DNA of 64,000 nt from JAAYZX01 sp040770645 (GTDB taxonomy: Bacteria > Actinomycetota > Thermoleophilia > RBG-16-64-13): positions 35,428 through 99,427 of the forward strand of contig JAXGIS010000007.1 in NCBI GenBank assembly GCA_040770645.1. Direction: 5' to 3'. Below are positions 37,342 through 48,051 of the stretch, piece after piece. The position numbers and the translations under genes are program-made. Under the pieces are notes generated by a model, which saw only the letters and a program-made list of their open reading frames with translations, did not search any database and was not told the DNA's origin. The stretch's first letter is position 1. Each line of letters opens with the position of its first letter.

Positions 37342-37809
37342 TCAATCCTTCTTGAGCGGCCAATATACGTGAGTCACGTGCTTGCTCAGATCGGGCTCCT
37401 CGTCCGGATCCGTGAAGTAGCGCTCCCACATGAACGGAGCCAACTCCAGCCCGTGATGGGCCGCGTAGGCCTGCATGGCATTGTACGCCGGTTCTATCTG
37501 ATCGTAGCGCCCCACGTAGACGGTGAAGAGTGCCTTGCCACCGGGCAACTCGCTGCGCGCCACCCCATCCCCGGGCGCGAAAGGCTGCGCCACCGGGAAC
37601 CCCACTTCCAGGTCACCCGCTTCCTCGGTCCAAGCATGATAGTAGGCAACGGGCGGCCCCGAGGGCTTAATCCCTTGGGCGGCCAGGAGCGCCATGATGC
37701 GATCGAAATCGCGGCCCATTCTCTCCGCGATCTCCACCATGGGGACCCAGCCCCTGATGGAGGCGATCATCTCCGGCTCCAGATCCCTTTCTTCGATGTC
37801 ATAGGCCAT
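37342..37809 (-). CDS. GyrI-like/effector-binding domain protein
   Basis: 155 residues resembling the small-molecule-binding domain of AraC- and MerR-type regulators (GyrI-like fold): AYDIEERDLEPEMIASIRG, then PPVAYYHAW, GKALFTVYVGRYDQIEPAY and VTHVYWPLKKD. No DNA-binding domain is present. ATG 37809 has GAGAGGAG upstream. Operonic with the SCP2 gene. Confidence 0.75.
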   Translation of the reverse strand: MAYDIEERDLEPEMIASIRGWVPMVEIAERMGRDFDRIMALLAAQGIKPSGPPVAYYHAWTEEAGDLEVGFPVAQPFAPGDGVARSELPGGKALFTVYVGRYDQIEPAYNAMQAYAAHHGLELAPFMWERYFTDPDEEPDLSKHVTHVYWPLKKD

Positions 37810-38096
37810 GCCCCGCTCCTCTCTTGTCTCCTCCAGCCACCACACCCCATCGTACCTGCGACGTGAGTTCCGTGAGTGCATATGACCGCAGCGTATCAAA
37901 GTCCGGAACAGCCCTCACACTGTCTGAAAGAACTACACCACTGAGGTGCCCGGGATGTGGCAGGTCGGTAGCATCTGTCGGCTGACCTCGCCCCCACTGC
38001 GCACGGCCTTACTGGGATGCACCCTTACGTTGTCAACAGCCTCGAGCCGGCACGGAAGAAACGAGCCAGATGGTGTTGATATCAGGAGCCAGAAAC

Positions 38097-38129
38097 GCCG
38101 CCGGCCCGGAGATCCTCCGGGCCGGCGGC
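38097..38129 (-). terminator. 14-bp stem terminator after tRNA-Val
   Basis: Arms 38097-38110 and 38116-38129 with a 5-base loop, downstream of the tRNA on the minus strand. Confidence 0.6.
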
Positions 38130-38145
38130 TCAGGCTACGAAATCA

Positions 38146-38220
38146 TGGTGGGCGATACTGGATTTGAACCAGTGGCTTCTGCCGTGTGAAGACAGCGCTC
38201 TACCCCCGAGCTAATCGCCC
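38146..38220 (-). tRNA. tRNA-Val (anticodon CAC)
   Basis: 75 bases including an encoded CCA end. The acceptor stem is GGGCGAT paired with ATCGCCC, the D arm GCTCGGGGGTAGAGC, the anticodon loop TTCACAC (anticodon CAC) and the T arm contains GGTTCAAATCC. It reads valine GTG codons. Confidence 0.93.
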
Positions 38221-38243
38221 ACGCTCAGGCTACTAATAATAAC

Positions 38244-38408
38244 TCAGCCTTCCACCTTCTCAAAGTCCTCCTTGCCGGCTCCGCAGATGGGGCAGACCCA
38301 ATCGTCGGGCAGGTCTTCCCATTTGGTGCCGGGGAGGATGTCCTGGGTGTCGTCACCAACCTCAGGATCGTAGATGTATCCACAGAGTATGCATTCCCAT
38401 TTGTCCAA
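38244..38408 (-). CDS. Rubredoxin
   Basis: 54-residue one-iron electron carrier with both CxxC knuckles: CILCGYIYDPEVGD near the N-terminus and DWVCPICGAGKEDFEKVE near the C-terminus. The start is TTG 38408, preceded by GGAGGC. In anaerobes rubredoxin commonly donates to oxygen- and superoxide-reducing enzymes; no such partner is adjacent. It lies between tRNA-Val and the copper ATPase gene. Confidence 0.92.
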   Translation of the reverse strand: MDKWECILCGYIYDPEVGDDTQDILPGTKWEDLPDDWVCPICGAGKEDFEKVEG

Positions 38409-38491
38409 CGAAGTGCCTCCTATCGGCGCTCTTTACTTCCCGGCCGTCTTCCGCGGACGGCTGCACACGCCGGCTTTGTCCACCGACGCCC

Positions 38492-41242
38492 CTACTCTAC
38501 CCGGAATCGCTTGAGTCGTAACGAGTTCGAAAGTACGCTGACTGACGAGAGGGCCATGGCCACGGCCGCGTAGATCGGGTTCAGGAAGATCCCGAACAGC
38601 GGATACAAGACGCCGGCCGCCACCGGGATCAAGGCCACGTTATACCCGAAGGCCCAACCCAAGTTCTGCTTAATGGTACGCATGGTGGCCCGGCTCAGTC
38701 GGATGGCGGTCACGATGGGCATGAGATCGCCGCGGATGAGGGTGACGTCCGCCGTCTCCATGGCCACGTCGGTGCCTGTGCCGATGGCGATGCCTATGTC
38801 GGCGCGCGCCAGGGCGGGAGCGTCGTTGATGCCGTCGCCCACCATGGCGATTACGCCACCTTGCGCCTGCAGGTCTTTGATGGCTTCGGCCTTGCGCTCC
38901 GGCAGTACCTCGGCCAACACGCGGCTGCTCTCGATCCCGGCTTGGCGTGCCACCGCTTCGGCCGTGTGCCGGTTGTCGCCCGTGATCATGTAGACGTCCA
39001 AGCCCATGTCGTGGAGCTTGGCCACCGTCTCCGCTGAGTTGGGTTTGAGCGTATCGGCCACGGCGATGACGCCGGCCACCCGACCGTCCACCGCCACATA
39101 CATGGACGTCTTGCCCTCATCTGCCAGACGTTCCGCCGCCGCGCCCAGGCCGTCGAGTTCACAGGCGCGGTCGGTCATGAGCCGTAGATTGCCCAACAGC
39201 AAGGCGCGTCCGTCCACGGCCACCTCAATGCCGCGACCGGGAAGCGCATTGAACCCGGTGCCCTCCACGAGCTCGATGCCCTCGGCCGTAGCCCTCTCCA
39301 CGATGGCCTCGCCCAGCGGATGCTCCGAGCCCCGCTCTGCCGAGGCCGCCAAGCGCAGGAGCTCACGCTGCCCGTCACTCAGGGCATTCGCCACGACCTC
39401 CGGCGCGCCTGTCGCCGCCTCACCCGCGATGCCCGAGGCGCCCTTCGGCTCCTGCCCCGTGGTGGAGTTGACACCGGCTGCCTTCTCCGCGGCGAGGCTG
39501 CCTTCAGCGGCCACCACCACATCGGTCACCACCGGCTTGCCCTCCGTGAGGGTGCCCGTCTTATCCATCACCACGGCGCTCAACTTGTGGGCCCGCTCCA
39601 GCGCTTCGCCCGAACGGATAAGAATGCCGTTCTCGGCGCCCTTGCCGGTTCCCACCACGATGGCCGTGGGCGTGGCCAAGCCCATAGCGCAGGGACACGC
39701 GATCACCACCACCGACACGAACACGATGAGCGCCGTCGTGAAACGCGGCCCGGCCCCACTATGATCCAAACCGTGAAGGCGGCCAGCGCCGCCAACAGCA
39801 CCGCGGGCACAAACACGGCTGCTATGCGGTCGGCCACCCGCTGGATGGGCGCCTTGGAGCCTTGGGCTCCTCCACCAACCTCACGATCTGCGCCAGCGCC
39901 GTGTCCCGTCCCACTTTGGTGGCCCGGAAGCGGAAAGCCCCCGTCTTGTTGAGCGTGGCCCCGATGACCTCACTGCCCGGGCCCTTCTCCACCGGAATCG
40001 ACTCACCCGTGAGCTGGATTCATCACGGCACTGCTGCCGTCGAGCACCACGCCGTCCACCGGCACCTTCTCCCCGCGCACCAGCACCTCGTCACCCACCA
40101 CCACGTCGGCTACGGGGATGTCCCACTCCACACCGTCGCGCACCACGCGCGCCGTGCGGGCCTGCAGACCCATGAGCTTCTTCATGGCATCGGACGTGCG
40201 GCCCTTGGCCCTGGCCTCCAGGAAACGACCCAATAGGATCAGTCCGATGATCATGACCGAGGAATCGAAGTACATGGTAGCCTCGATGCCGCCGCCGAAG
40301 AGCGATTCGTGACCGCCGTGGCCGCCTCCCATATTCCCGCCCGGTATCGACCCCCGCCAGCACGATGATGGTGAGCACGGTGGAGTAGACGTAGGCGGCG
40401 GAAGTGCCCACGGCGATGAGCGTATTCATGTCGCTGGTGCGATGCTTGAGCGCCGCCCAGGCTCCACGGTAGAACTGCCACCCGGCCCAAACCTGCACCG
40501 GTGTGGCCAAGATCAACATCACCAGCCACGACTGCGCCATGGTGAGGAAGGGTGTGGCGGGAAGAACATCATGAGCATGAGCAGGGCGCCCGCCACCAGG
40601 CTCACCGTCAGCTTGATTTTCAGAATCCGCAGTTCACGGGTGCGCACGGCCTCAGCCGCGGCGCCCGGGTCCAAACCCTCTCCCTCCTCTTCCAGAAGAC
40701 CGTAACCGGCGCTCTCCACCGCCCGGCGTAGCTCCGTACGAGTCACCGTGCCCGGCATGTACTCGCACCAGCACCTTCTCCCGTGGCGAAGTTGACCGAA
40801 GCCTGCACCACCCCGGCAACGCGCCCAGAACCTTCTCCACCGCTGCGCGCACACGGCACACGACATGTTGGTGACGGCGAAGCTCTCGGTCACCAGAGTG
40901 ACGTCGTAGCCGGCGTCACGAACGGTCTGCAGGAGTCGGGGCGTGTCGGCCTGGGTGGGGTCAAACGTGACCGAGGCCTTCTCGGTGGCGAAGTTGACCG
41001 AGGCCGCCGCCACTCCGGGCGTCTTGGCCAGGGCCTTCTCCACCCGCGCCACACAGGCCGCGCAGGTCATGCCTTCCACCGGCAGTTGCAGGGTTACTGC
41101 ACCCGCCGGAGGCCGCCCTAGCGTCGGCTACATCGTCCGTGGTCGAGGAGTGCGGAGTGTCGACGGCCGCCACTCCGGCCGCAACACCCGTCGCCACGTT
41201 GCGCAAGCCGTCTCCGCCCAACTCCGGGGCCACGCAATCCAC
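38492..41242 (-). CDS. copA: Copper-translocating P1B-type ATPase, multiple frameshifts
   Basis: All modules of CopA are present in order though split over frames: two heavy-metal domains (GMTCAACVARVEKAL; MSCAVC), the first membrane helices, the actuator (GRFLEARAKGRTSDAM), the metal site VIACPCAMGLATPTA, the phosphorylation site DKTGTLTEGK, a nucleotide-binding domain with an Ala/Gly-rich insert, and MVGDGINDAPALARADIG. It exports copper(I). The long intact piece is 38492-39769. A break near 40558 is healed by one extra C (CCC to CCCC); others lie near 39760, 39860, 40015, 40325, 40760-40850 and 41095. Start GTG 41242 is tentative (GGAGGAG upstream); it adds about 50 residues containing CVDC before the first metal domain. 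A CsoR-type operator lies about 180 bases upstream. Confidence 0.8.
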
Positions 41243-41420
41243 GCACTCGGGCTCCTCCGGCGCACAGGGTCTCAAACCGCACGCCAACGGCAACGAACTG
41301 AATACCCTGTCTTTTTGTCGCTCTTGGCTTGTGATTCGCGCTCGTCCATATGTACAGGCCGCCGGGGCGCCGAGATCCGCGGCCCGGCCGCCATCCTCCT
41401 TCCTTCCCTTGTCTACTCTT

Positions 41421-41436
41421 ATACCCCAGAGGGTAT
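41421..41436 (-). promoter_or_regulatory. CsoR-like operator upstream of copA
   Basis: ATACCC-N4-GGGTAT, a perfect 6-bp inverted repeat. It is typical of operators bound by copper-sensing CsoR repressors ahead of copA genes. No csoR gene lies in the window. Confidence 0.6.
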
Positions 41437-41679
41437 CTGAGGAAACGGAGGGATTTGTAGAAGATACCCCTGTCGGCCCAATGTCGCCCGGCGGCGCCGC
41501 TGCAGAAGGCGGCAGCGCTTCGGCCAAAACCACGTCGAGAGGCTGTGGTCGCGAGGCTGTGGTAACGGTTGAGGCCCCGGCCTTGTGGCAACAAGGCCGG
41601 GGCCCCGCCGTTCAAGATCGTCTCGGTGTGCTACCGTCGTGCGCAACACGGGGTGGTACGGGGTACCGAGGGAGGCGAT

Positions 41680-42855
41680 GTGACAGTTCCGCAAAAAGCG
41701 AGATAGAAGCCCGGATCGCCCGGGTCCAGGCGGCACTCACCCAGAACCAGATCGATTGTGCCATCGTAGTGCAATACGCCGACCTCTTCTATCTGGCCGG
41801 TACAGCCCAACAAAGCCACCTACTGGTGCCGCAAGCGGAGAACCGCTGCTACTGGTCCGCCGCAACCCCACCCGCGCCCGCGCAGAATCGCCGCTCGCGC
41901 AGGTAGAGAGCTTCACCAGCCTACGCAGCCTACCCAACTTCCTGAAGCGGCTTCGGCGTCTCCGAATCGGCCCGACTGGGCCTGGAGTTGGACGTACTCC
42001 CGGTTCTCAACTTCCGCCGGCGAGAACTCTCTCCCCAAGCCCAACTGGTGGATTGCGGCGGCATGCTGCGCAACCTGCGGGCCGTGAAGAGTCCGTGGAG
42101 TTGGAACACATCCGCCAAGCCGGCCTGAGCGCCATGCTGCGTTCGCCGCCGCCGCCTCCGCCCTCACGCCCGGGGTTACCAGCGGAGTTGGCGGCAATCG
42201 TTGCCGCCACCCTCATACGCGACGGACATACCGACGACTGGCGCATGCGTGGTTTCAACCAAGAACTGCCGTCGGTCCACGTTTTCTCCGGCCCCGAAGC
42301 CGGGAGTGGCTTCCGGTCCCGACGCGCCCTTGGAGGACACGGCCACAACGCAGCCTATCCGCAAGGAGCGAGCCACCGCCCCATCCAACGAGGCGAAGCC
42401 GTAGGTGATAGACCTGGGCGGATCGGCAAACGGGTACGCTTTCGACCAAACCGTACTTTGCATTGGGCCACTGCCCGAACCTCTGCGCGCCGCCTACGAG
42501 ACATGCCGGACCATTCACCGGGAGATCGTGACCACGGCACGGCCGGGAGCAGCCTGCGAACAAGATCTACGAAATGCGCTCGCGCGAGCCATCGCCGCGG
42601 GCTATGAAACCACTTTCATGGGTTCCGCCCCCATGCGTGGGCTTCGTGGGGCACGGCATCGGTTTGGAGGTGGATGAGTTCCCCATACTGGGACGAGGCT
42701 GGGGGATGCGCGGCTGGCGGCCGGGAACGGCTCGCGGTGGAACCCAAGATCCGCATCCCCGGGCACGGCGCCGTGGACTGGAGGATACGCGCGTGGTGAC
42801 CCCGAACGGGCTGGAGGCCTTGGTGCCCAGTGACGACGACGTGTGGGAGGTGTGA
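41680..42855 (+). CDS. M24-family (Xaa-Pro aminopeptidase-like) metallopeptidase, multiple frameshifts
   Basis: Recognisable blocks in order: IEARIARVQAALTQNQID, YADLFYLAGTAQQSHLLVP, LELDVLPVLNF, KSPWELEHIRQAGLSAM, IDLGGSANGYAFDQTVLC (metal Asp region), FVGHGIGLEVDEFPIL (metal His) and VTPNGLEAL at the end. GTG 41680 follows GGGAGG; adding one A to the A run near 41699 puts it in frame with the body. At least five more breaks occur between 41870 and 42770. These peptidases cut the residue before proline in peptides, using two divalent metals. Given the error pattern the gene may be intact. Confidence 0.68.
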
Positions 42856-42886
42856 CTCGGCCCCGCCGGGAGCCGAAGATGCACGG

Positions 42887-44005
42887 TTATTCCAACTGCT
42901 GCTTGAGCCGGCGGGCCTTCTCCGTGGACTGCAACTTGGAGAGCGCCTTGGCCTCGATCTGGCGGATACGTTCGCGGGTGACGCCGAAGCGGCGGGCCAC
43001 TTCCTCCAACGTGCGCGGATGCTCGCCTTTGAGACCGAAGCGCAGTTCAATCACCTTGCGCTCGCGATAGGGGAGAGAGCCCAAGGCGGTACTGACCGTA
43101 TCCTTGTCGAGTTGGGTGGCCACCACATCGAATGAGAGTACGGCTTCCTCGTCCTCGATGAAGTCGCCCAACTCCGAGTCCTCCTCCTCGCCCACGGGCG
43201 TCTCCAGCGACACCGTGGTCTGGCTGATCTTGATGATCTCGCGGATTTCGGCCTCGCTCATGCCCATCTCGTGGGCCAGTTCTTCCGGTGCCGGCTCTCG
43301 GCCCATATTCTGCAACAACAGACGCTGCACGCGGATGAGCTTGTTGATCTTCTCCACCATGTGCACGGGAATGCGAATGGTGCGCGCCTTGTCGGCAATG
43401 GCCCGCGTGATGGCTTGACGGATCCACCAGGTGGCGTACGTGGAGAACTTGTGCCCCCGGCGGTAGTCGAACTTCTCCACCGCCCGGATGAGGCCCAAGT
43501 TGCCCTCTTGGATGAGGTCCAGGAAGCTCATGCCGTCGGTGTGGTAACGCTTGGCTATCGACACCACCAACCGCAGGTTGGCCTCGATCAGTTCATGTTT
43601 GGCTTGGATGTCGCCACGCTCGATGCGTTTGGCGTAGGCGACTTCCTCTTCGGCGGTCAGCAGACGTACTCTTCCGATCTCCTTGAGGTACATGCGCACC
43701 GGATCAGTGGTGGGCATGTCCACCGTGAGATCGAGCGACGCTTCGCTCTCGATGCGCCAGCGCGGCACCTCTTCTTCTGACTCGGCATCCTCGTCCGGAG
43801 TCTCCAACATGAACTCATCGAAGATCTCGATGTCTCGATCGAGGAGGCGCGTGTAGATGGTCTCGCGTTGCTCCGTGCTCAGATCGAACTCGAAGAGAGT
43901 CTCTTCGATCTCCTCCGTGCCGATGTAGCCCTTGGGCCCGGCCACTTCCACGAGGCGCTCAACCAGATTGTCCACTTCATCGGTATTGACTGCCCAACGC
44001 TCCAC
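42887..44005 (-). CDS. RNA polymerase primary sigma factor, RpoD paralogue 1
   Basis: Group 1 sigma-70 of about 372 residues: a short region 1.1 (TDEVDNLVERLVEVAG), region 1.2 (DPVRMYLKEIGRVRLLTAEE), region 2 (NLRLVVSIAKRYHTDGMSFL, ATWWIRQAITRAIADKARTI), region 3 (MVEKINKLIRVQRLLLQNMG) and region 4 (EVARRFGVTRERIRQIEAKA). The longer open frame overlaps the HxlR gene, so the start is placed at GTG 44005; no strong ribosome site is seen, and GTG 44044 is another option. A second RpoD-like protein is encoded 4.5 kb away. Confidence 0.88.
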   Translation of the reverse strand: MERWAVNTDEVDNLVERLVEVAGPKGYIGTEEIEETLFEFDLSTEQRETIYTRLLDRDIEIFDEFMLETPDEDAESEEEVPRWRIESEASLDLTVDMPTTDPVRMYLKEIGRVRLLTAEEEVAYAKRIERGDIQAKHELIEANLRLVVSIAKRYHTDGMSFLDLIQEGNLGLIRAVEKFDYRRGHKFSTYATWWIRQAITRAIADKARTIRIPVHMVEKINKLIRVQRLLLQNMGREPAPEELAHEMGMSEAEIREIIKISQTTVSLETPVGEEEDSELGDFIEDEEAVLSFDVVATQLDKDTVSTALGSLPYRERKVIELRFGLKGEHPRTLEEVARRFGVTRERIRQIEAKALSKLQSTEKARRLKQQLE

Positions 44006-44057
44006 TTGCTGTTGGCACCTATCTGGCCGCGCTCTTTCTGGCACCAGCCCGAGCGAC

Positions 44058-44417
44058 TCAGTCTTCTGCTGCGTCCGAATTGCCGTCGGCGCCGTTGCCA
44101 CTCAACCAGCGCTTCCCGTAGTCTCGCATATGGTCAACCAGCGGGATCAGATCCCGGCCCATATCGGTGAGAGCGTACTCCACGCGCGGAGGGACCTCAG
44201 GGTAGCTGGTGCGAGTGATGACGCCCGCCCTCTCCAGGCTCTTGAGACGCTCAGACAGGGTTTTGGGGCTTATACCCTTCAATGAGCGCTCGAGTCCACT
44301 GAAACGATTGATCCCGGCAGCTAGATCGCGCAGAACCAGTATGGTCCACTTGCCGGAAATAATATCCGCGGTCTTCAGGACGGGGCAGGAGTCATCTTGG
44401 GTCAAGCTGTGGCGCAC
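44058..44417 (-). CDS. HxlR-family transcriptional regulator
   Basis: 119-residue MarR-like winged-helix protein: CPVLKTADIISGKWTILVLR, RFSGLERSLKGISPKTLSER and PPRVEYALTDMG. The N-terminal Cys before the first helix is the position used for thiol or aldehyde sensing in several HxlR proteins. The start is GTG 44417, with GGAAGG about 10 bases upstream. It immediately precedes the rpoD paralogue on the same strand, so the two may share a transcript. Confidence 0.85.
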   Translation of the reverse strand: MRHSLTQDDSCPVLKTADIISGKWTILVLRDLAAGINRFSGLERSLKGISPKTLSERLKSLERAGVITRTSYPEVPPRVEYALTDMGRDLIPLVDHMRDYGKRWLSGNGADGNSDAAED

Positions 44418-44586
44418 GATGATCGAACCTTCCTCTAGTGCATGGGACCTTGCTGACTATATGCCGTGGAGGCTCCTCGTCTACCTGGTGTGAAGGGGCC
44501 AATGGGCTTCCAAAACTACCAGAAATGCTACCGTGCTGCAACCATGGGGCCGCCGGTGGCCGACCCAACCGGCCGCCGACCGGCTT

Positions 44587-44616
44587 GGGGCGCCACCTCC
44601 ACGGAGGTGGCGCCCC
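44587..44616 (-). terminator. Terminator hairpin after gatB
   Basis: 14-bp perfect arms (44587-44600 and 44603-44616) with a 2-base gap, 31 bases after the gatB stop on the minus strand. Confidence 0.65.
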
Positions 44617-44646
44617 GAACCACCAGTGCCGAAGCAAGCGCCCAGG

Positions 44647-46142
44647 TTACTGCAGCGCCTTTCGTAGAAGTTCATTGAGCAACTGCGGGTTGGCTTGGCC
44701 TTTGGTCTGCTTCATGATCTGGCCCACGAAAAGCCTAGCACCTTCTCGCGCCCCTGCCGATACTCCTCGGCCGGACCGGGGTTGGCGGCCACCAACTCGG
44801 CGATCATGGCCTCGAGGGCCGCCGTGTCCGAGATCTGGCCCATGCCCTGTTCGGCCACCACGGTCTCGGCAGGCTTTCCCGTCTCCACCATCAAGGTGAA
44901 GACGTCTTTGGCCATCTTGCTCGAGAGCGTACCGTCCGCAATCAGGCCCAACAGCTCAGCCAGAGCTTCGGGGGACACGGCGGCGTCCTTGGCCTGTAGT
45001 CCGGCCGCGTTCAGATAGGCCGAGAAGTCGCCCATGACCCAGTTGGCCGACAGCTTGGCGTCGCCCACCAACGCCGCCACCCGTTCGAAGTACTGTGAGA
45101 GCCCACGGTTGGTCGAAAGCACACCCGCGTCGTAAGCCGGAAGGCCGAGTTCGCGCATGTAGCGCTCTTTGCGCGCCGCCGGCAGTTCCGGCAGTGACGC
45201 CGCACCCGCTCCACGTAGGCCGCATCCAACTCCACGGGCACCAGATCGGGCTCGGGGAAGTAGCGATAGTCGTGGGCCTCTTCCTTGCCGCGCAGAGTGG
45301 AGACCTTGCCCGTGGCCGGATCGAAGTGCACAGTCTCCTGGACGATGGTCTCGCCCATCTCCAGGGCCAGAATCTGCCGCTCGATCTCAGCTTCCAAGCC
45401 ACGTTGCAGGAAGCGGAACGAGTTCATGTTCTTGAGCTCAGTACGTGTGCCGAACGGTGTGCCGGGACGGTGCACCGAGATGTTGGCGTCGCAGCGCAGC
45501 GAGCCTTCCTCCATATTCACATCGGATACGTCGAGTTGCTCCAGCAGGTTGCGCAGCTGGGTGAGGTAGGCCCGCGCCTGTTCGGGAGTGAATATGTCGG
45601 GCTCGCTCACGATCTCCACCAACGCCGTGCCGCTGCGATTGAAATCCACCATGGAGTAGTCGGCTCCGGCAATGCGCCCGTCGGCGCCGCCCGCGTGCAC
45701 CAGTTTGGCGGCATCGTCCTCCAAATGCGCTCGGGTGATGCCCACACGGTGCACGCTCCCATCCTCCAACTCCACGTCGAGGTGCCCACCGAAGCTCAAG
45801 GGGAGGTCGTATTGAGGAGATTCTGGTAACCCTTGGCCAGATCGGGATAGAAGTAGTTTTTACGGTGGAAGATGGTGTAGGGGCGATCTCACAGTCAAGG
45901 GCCAACCCGATCTTGACGGCGTACTCCACCGCCCGCTCGTTCAGGGCGGGCAGGGTACCCGGGTGCCCCAGGCATAGCGGGCATACATTGGTGTTGGGCT
46001 CGTCGCCGAAAGAGACCGGACAGCCGCAGAACAGTTTGGTCTTGGTATTGAGCTGCACGTGGATCTCAAGCCCGATCACTGCTTCCCAGCCCTCAGGCAC
46101 CGCGGGGCTGCCCGCAGAACGGCTCACCGGAACCGATGTCAT
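44647..46142 (-). CDS. gatB: Aspartyl/glutamyl-tRNA amidotransferase subunit B, several frameshifts
   Basis: Subunit that binds mischarged Glu-tRNA(Gln)/Asp-tRNA(Asn) and converts it using ammonia from GatA. Visible are VIGLEIHVQLNTKTKLFCGC, the zinc cysteines (CGC, CPLC), YSMVDFNRSGTALVEIVSEP, RCDANISV and the YqeY-like tail ending LLNELLRKALQ. The frame breaks near 45885 (CCC needs one C), 45820, 45195 and 44735 (GG needs one G); with four bases restored the product is 499 residues, normal for GatB. ATG 46142 overlaps the gatA stop as ATGA. The gene is probably essential, so the breaks are most likely sequence errors. Confidence 0.9.
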
Positions 46143-47757
46143 GACCTCACCTCCGCGTCCGCGCCGGTGTCACCCCCGGCGGAGCCGCCCGCCGCTTTCG
46201 GGGCCGTCGTGGCAGTGCCCGAGGCCGGGGTCGGCGCCCCACCCCTCCCAAAGGAGGCCGGGTGGGCACCCCGAGTGACTGCTCCAGGGCGTATGCCGCA
46301 TCGATAAGGGACTGCTCGCTGAAGTGGGGACCGATGATTTGGAGCCCCACCGGCAACCCGTCCGCGAACCCGGCGGGTACCGAGAGCCCCGGCAGCCCCG
46401 CCAGATTCACCGGGATGGTGCACAGATCCGACAAATACATGGCCAGGGGGTCGGCCGTGCGTTCGCCCAGCTTGAAAGCCACGGTGGGCGACGTGGGCGA
46501 GACCAACAGATCCACCTCGGCGAAGGCCTTCTCGAAATCCCGGCTGATCACAGTGCGCGCCCGCTGCGCTTGCGCGTAGTAGGCGTCGTAGTAGCCGGAG
46601 GATAGGGCGAAAGTGCCAATCATGATGCGCCGCTTGACCTCCGGCCCAAACCCCTCGCTGCGGGTGCGCACATACATCTCCAGCAGATCGTCGGCGTGCT
46701 CCGCACGATGGCCGTAACGCACGCCGTCGAAGCGGGCCAAGTTGGCACTGCACTCGGCCGTGGCAATGATGTAGAAGGCGGCCAGGCATCGCTCCACCGA
46801 AGGCAGGCTCACTTCCACGCAGGTGCCGCCCAACTTCTCGATGGTCCGCAGACAGGTGTGCATCACTTGTGCCACGCCGGGCTCACAGATCTCACCCCCG
46901 TACTCCTTGATGAAGCCGACACGTTTGCCATTCAGGCTCAGCGGGTTGTCGGACCCAGGAATGGGCTCCGCCCTTCCCGGCGCACCGCCGCTCCCGCCTG
47001 GCGGTGTCGCTCCCGGGATCCGCAATGGTCGCGGTAACCCCAGGCTGGTCTGGTCGTAGGGATCGCGAACGGCAATCAGGTCGAGCAGGGCCGCCGCATC
47101 CTGCACCGTGCGCGCGAACGGACCGATCTGGTCGAGCGAGCTGGCGAACGCGATCAAACCCAGGCGGCTGACCGCCCCGTAGGTGGGCTTCATGCCCACC
47201 ACCCCGCAGAGCGAGGCGGGCTGCCGGATGGAGCCCCCGGTGTCGCTCCCCAGACTCCAAGGCGTCTCGCCCGCGGCGACGGCGGCGGCGGAGCCGCCGC
47301 TGGAGCCGCCGGGAACCCGGTCCAGGTCCCAGGGATTGCGCGTCACATGGAAGGCCGAGTTCTCGGTCGACGAGCCCATGGCGAACTCATCCATGTTGAG
47401 CTTGCCCAAGAAGACAAGACCGGCTTCGCGCAGCAGGCGCACTACAGTGCCGTCGAAGGGGGGTATGTAGCCCTCCAGGATGCGGGAGGCGCACGTGGTC
47501 TCCACACCCTTGGTGCACAGCACATCCTTGAGCGCAATGGGCACACCCTCCCAAGCGCCACGCTCCTCCGGCCTTTTGGCGTCGGCCGCCCGGGCCTGTG
47601 CCACAGCGTCGTCTTCGGCCACCCGCAAAAAGGCCTGTACCTCTCCATCCACCTCTCTGATGCGGTCCAGGAACAGTCGCGTCAGCTCTTCGGACGAAGC
47701 CTCCCGCGACTCAATGAGACGGCGGCACTCGTACGCGGTCAGATCATAGACATCCAC
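46139..47757 (-). CDS. gatA: Aspartyl/glutamyl-tRNA amidotransferase subunit A, C-terminal frameshift
   Basis: Amidase-signature enzyme that releases ammonia from glutamine. The Ser-cisSer-Lys triad is visible as ALKDVL (Lys) and GSDTGGSIRQPAS (both Ser), after PGGSSGGSAAAVAAG. The raw frame ends at 46147 with an unnatural Arg/Pro-rich tail. One C added near 46273 instead gives PTPASFGRGG and a stop at 46139 that overlaps gatB ATG by ATGA, as expected for an operon. A Gly/Pro-rich insert lies near 46945-47020. The start is GTG 47757, just 12 bases from the gatC stop. Confidence 0.93.
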
Positions 47758-47769
47758 GGCAGCGCCCCC

Positions 47770-48051
47770 TCATCCAATCCGTGGTACCAGGAAGTGGCCC
47801 CGCTCCACCGCCGGCGCGTTGGCCAAGGCTTCCTGCTGAGTGAGACAGGGCTGCTCCTCGTCGGGGCGAAAGACGTTGCTCACGCTGACGGCGTGGGCAG
47901 TCGCCGGCACTCCGGTGAGATCGATTGCGCGCAACTGATTGATGTACTCGATAATGCGCGAGAGCTCGCCCTGTAGACGCTCCAGCTGGGCTTCATCGAA
48001 GCGCAGTCGCGCCAGTTGCGCCACATGTTCCACTTCTTCCCGGGAAATCAC
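47770..48051 (-). CDS. gatC: Aspartyl/glutamyl-tRNA amidotransferase subunit C
   Basis: 93-residue stabilising subunit that wraps the GatA-GatB interface. It has the usual start ISREEVEHVAQLARLRFDE and the LRAIDLTGV segment, and ends FLVPRIG. GTG 48051 has GAGGAG 7 bases upstream. It is the first gene of the gatCAB operon, with a -10-like box about 120 bases ahead. Confidence 0.92.
   Translation of the reverse strand: MISREEVEHVAQLARLRFDEAQLERLQGELSRIIEYINQLRAIDLTGVPATAHAVSVSNVFRPDEEQPCLTQQEALANAPAVERGHFLVPRIG

Noticed and set aside
35649..37355. 568-residue plus-strand open frame
   Set aside because: It is the complement of the DHOD-ferredoxin, SCP2 and GyrI-like genes, which have recognisable motifs; the frame has His/Arg-rich composition typical of an antisense shadow.
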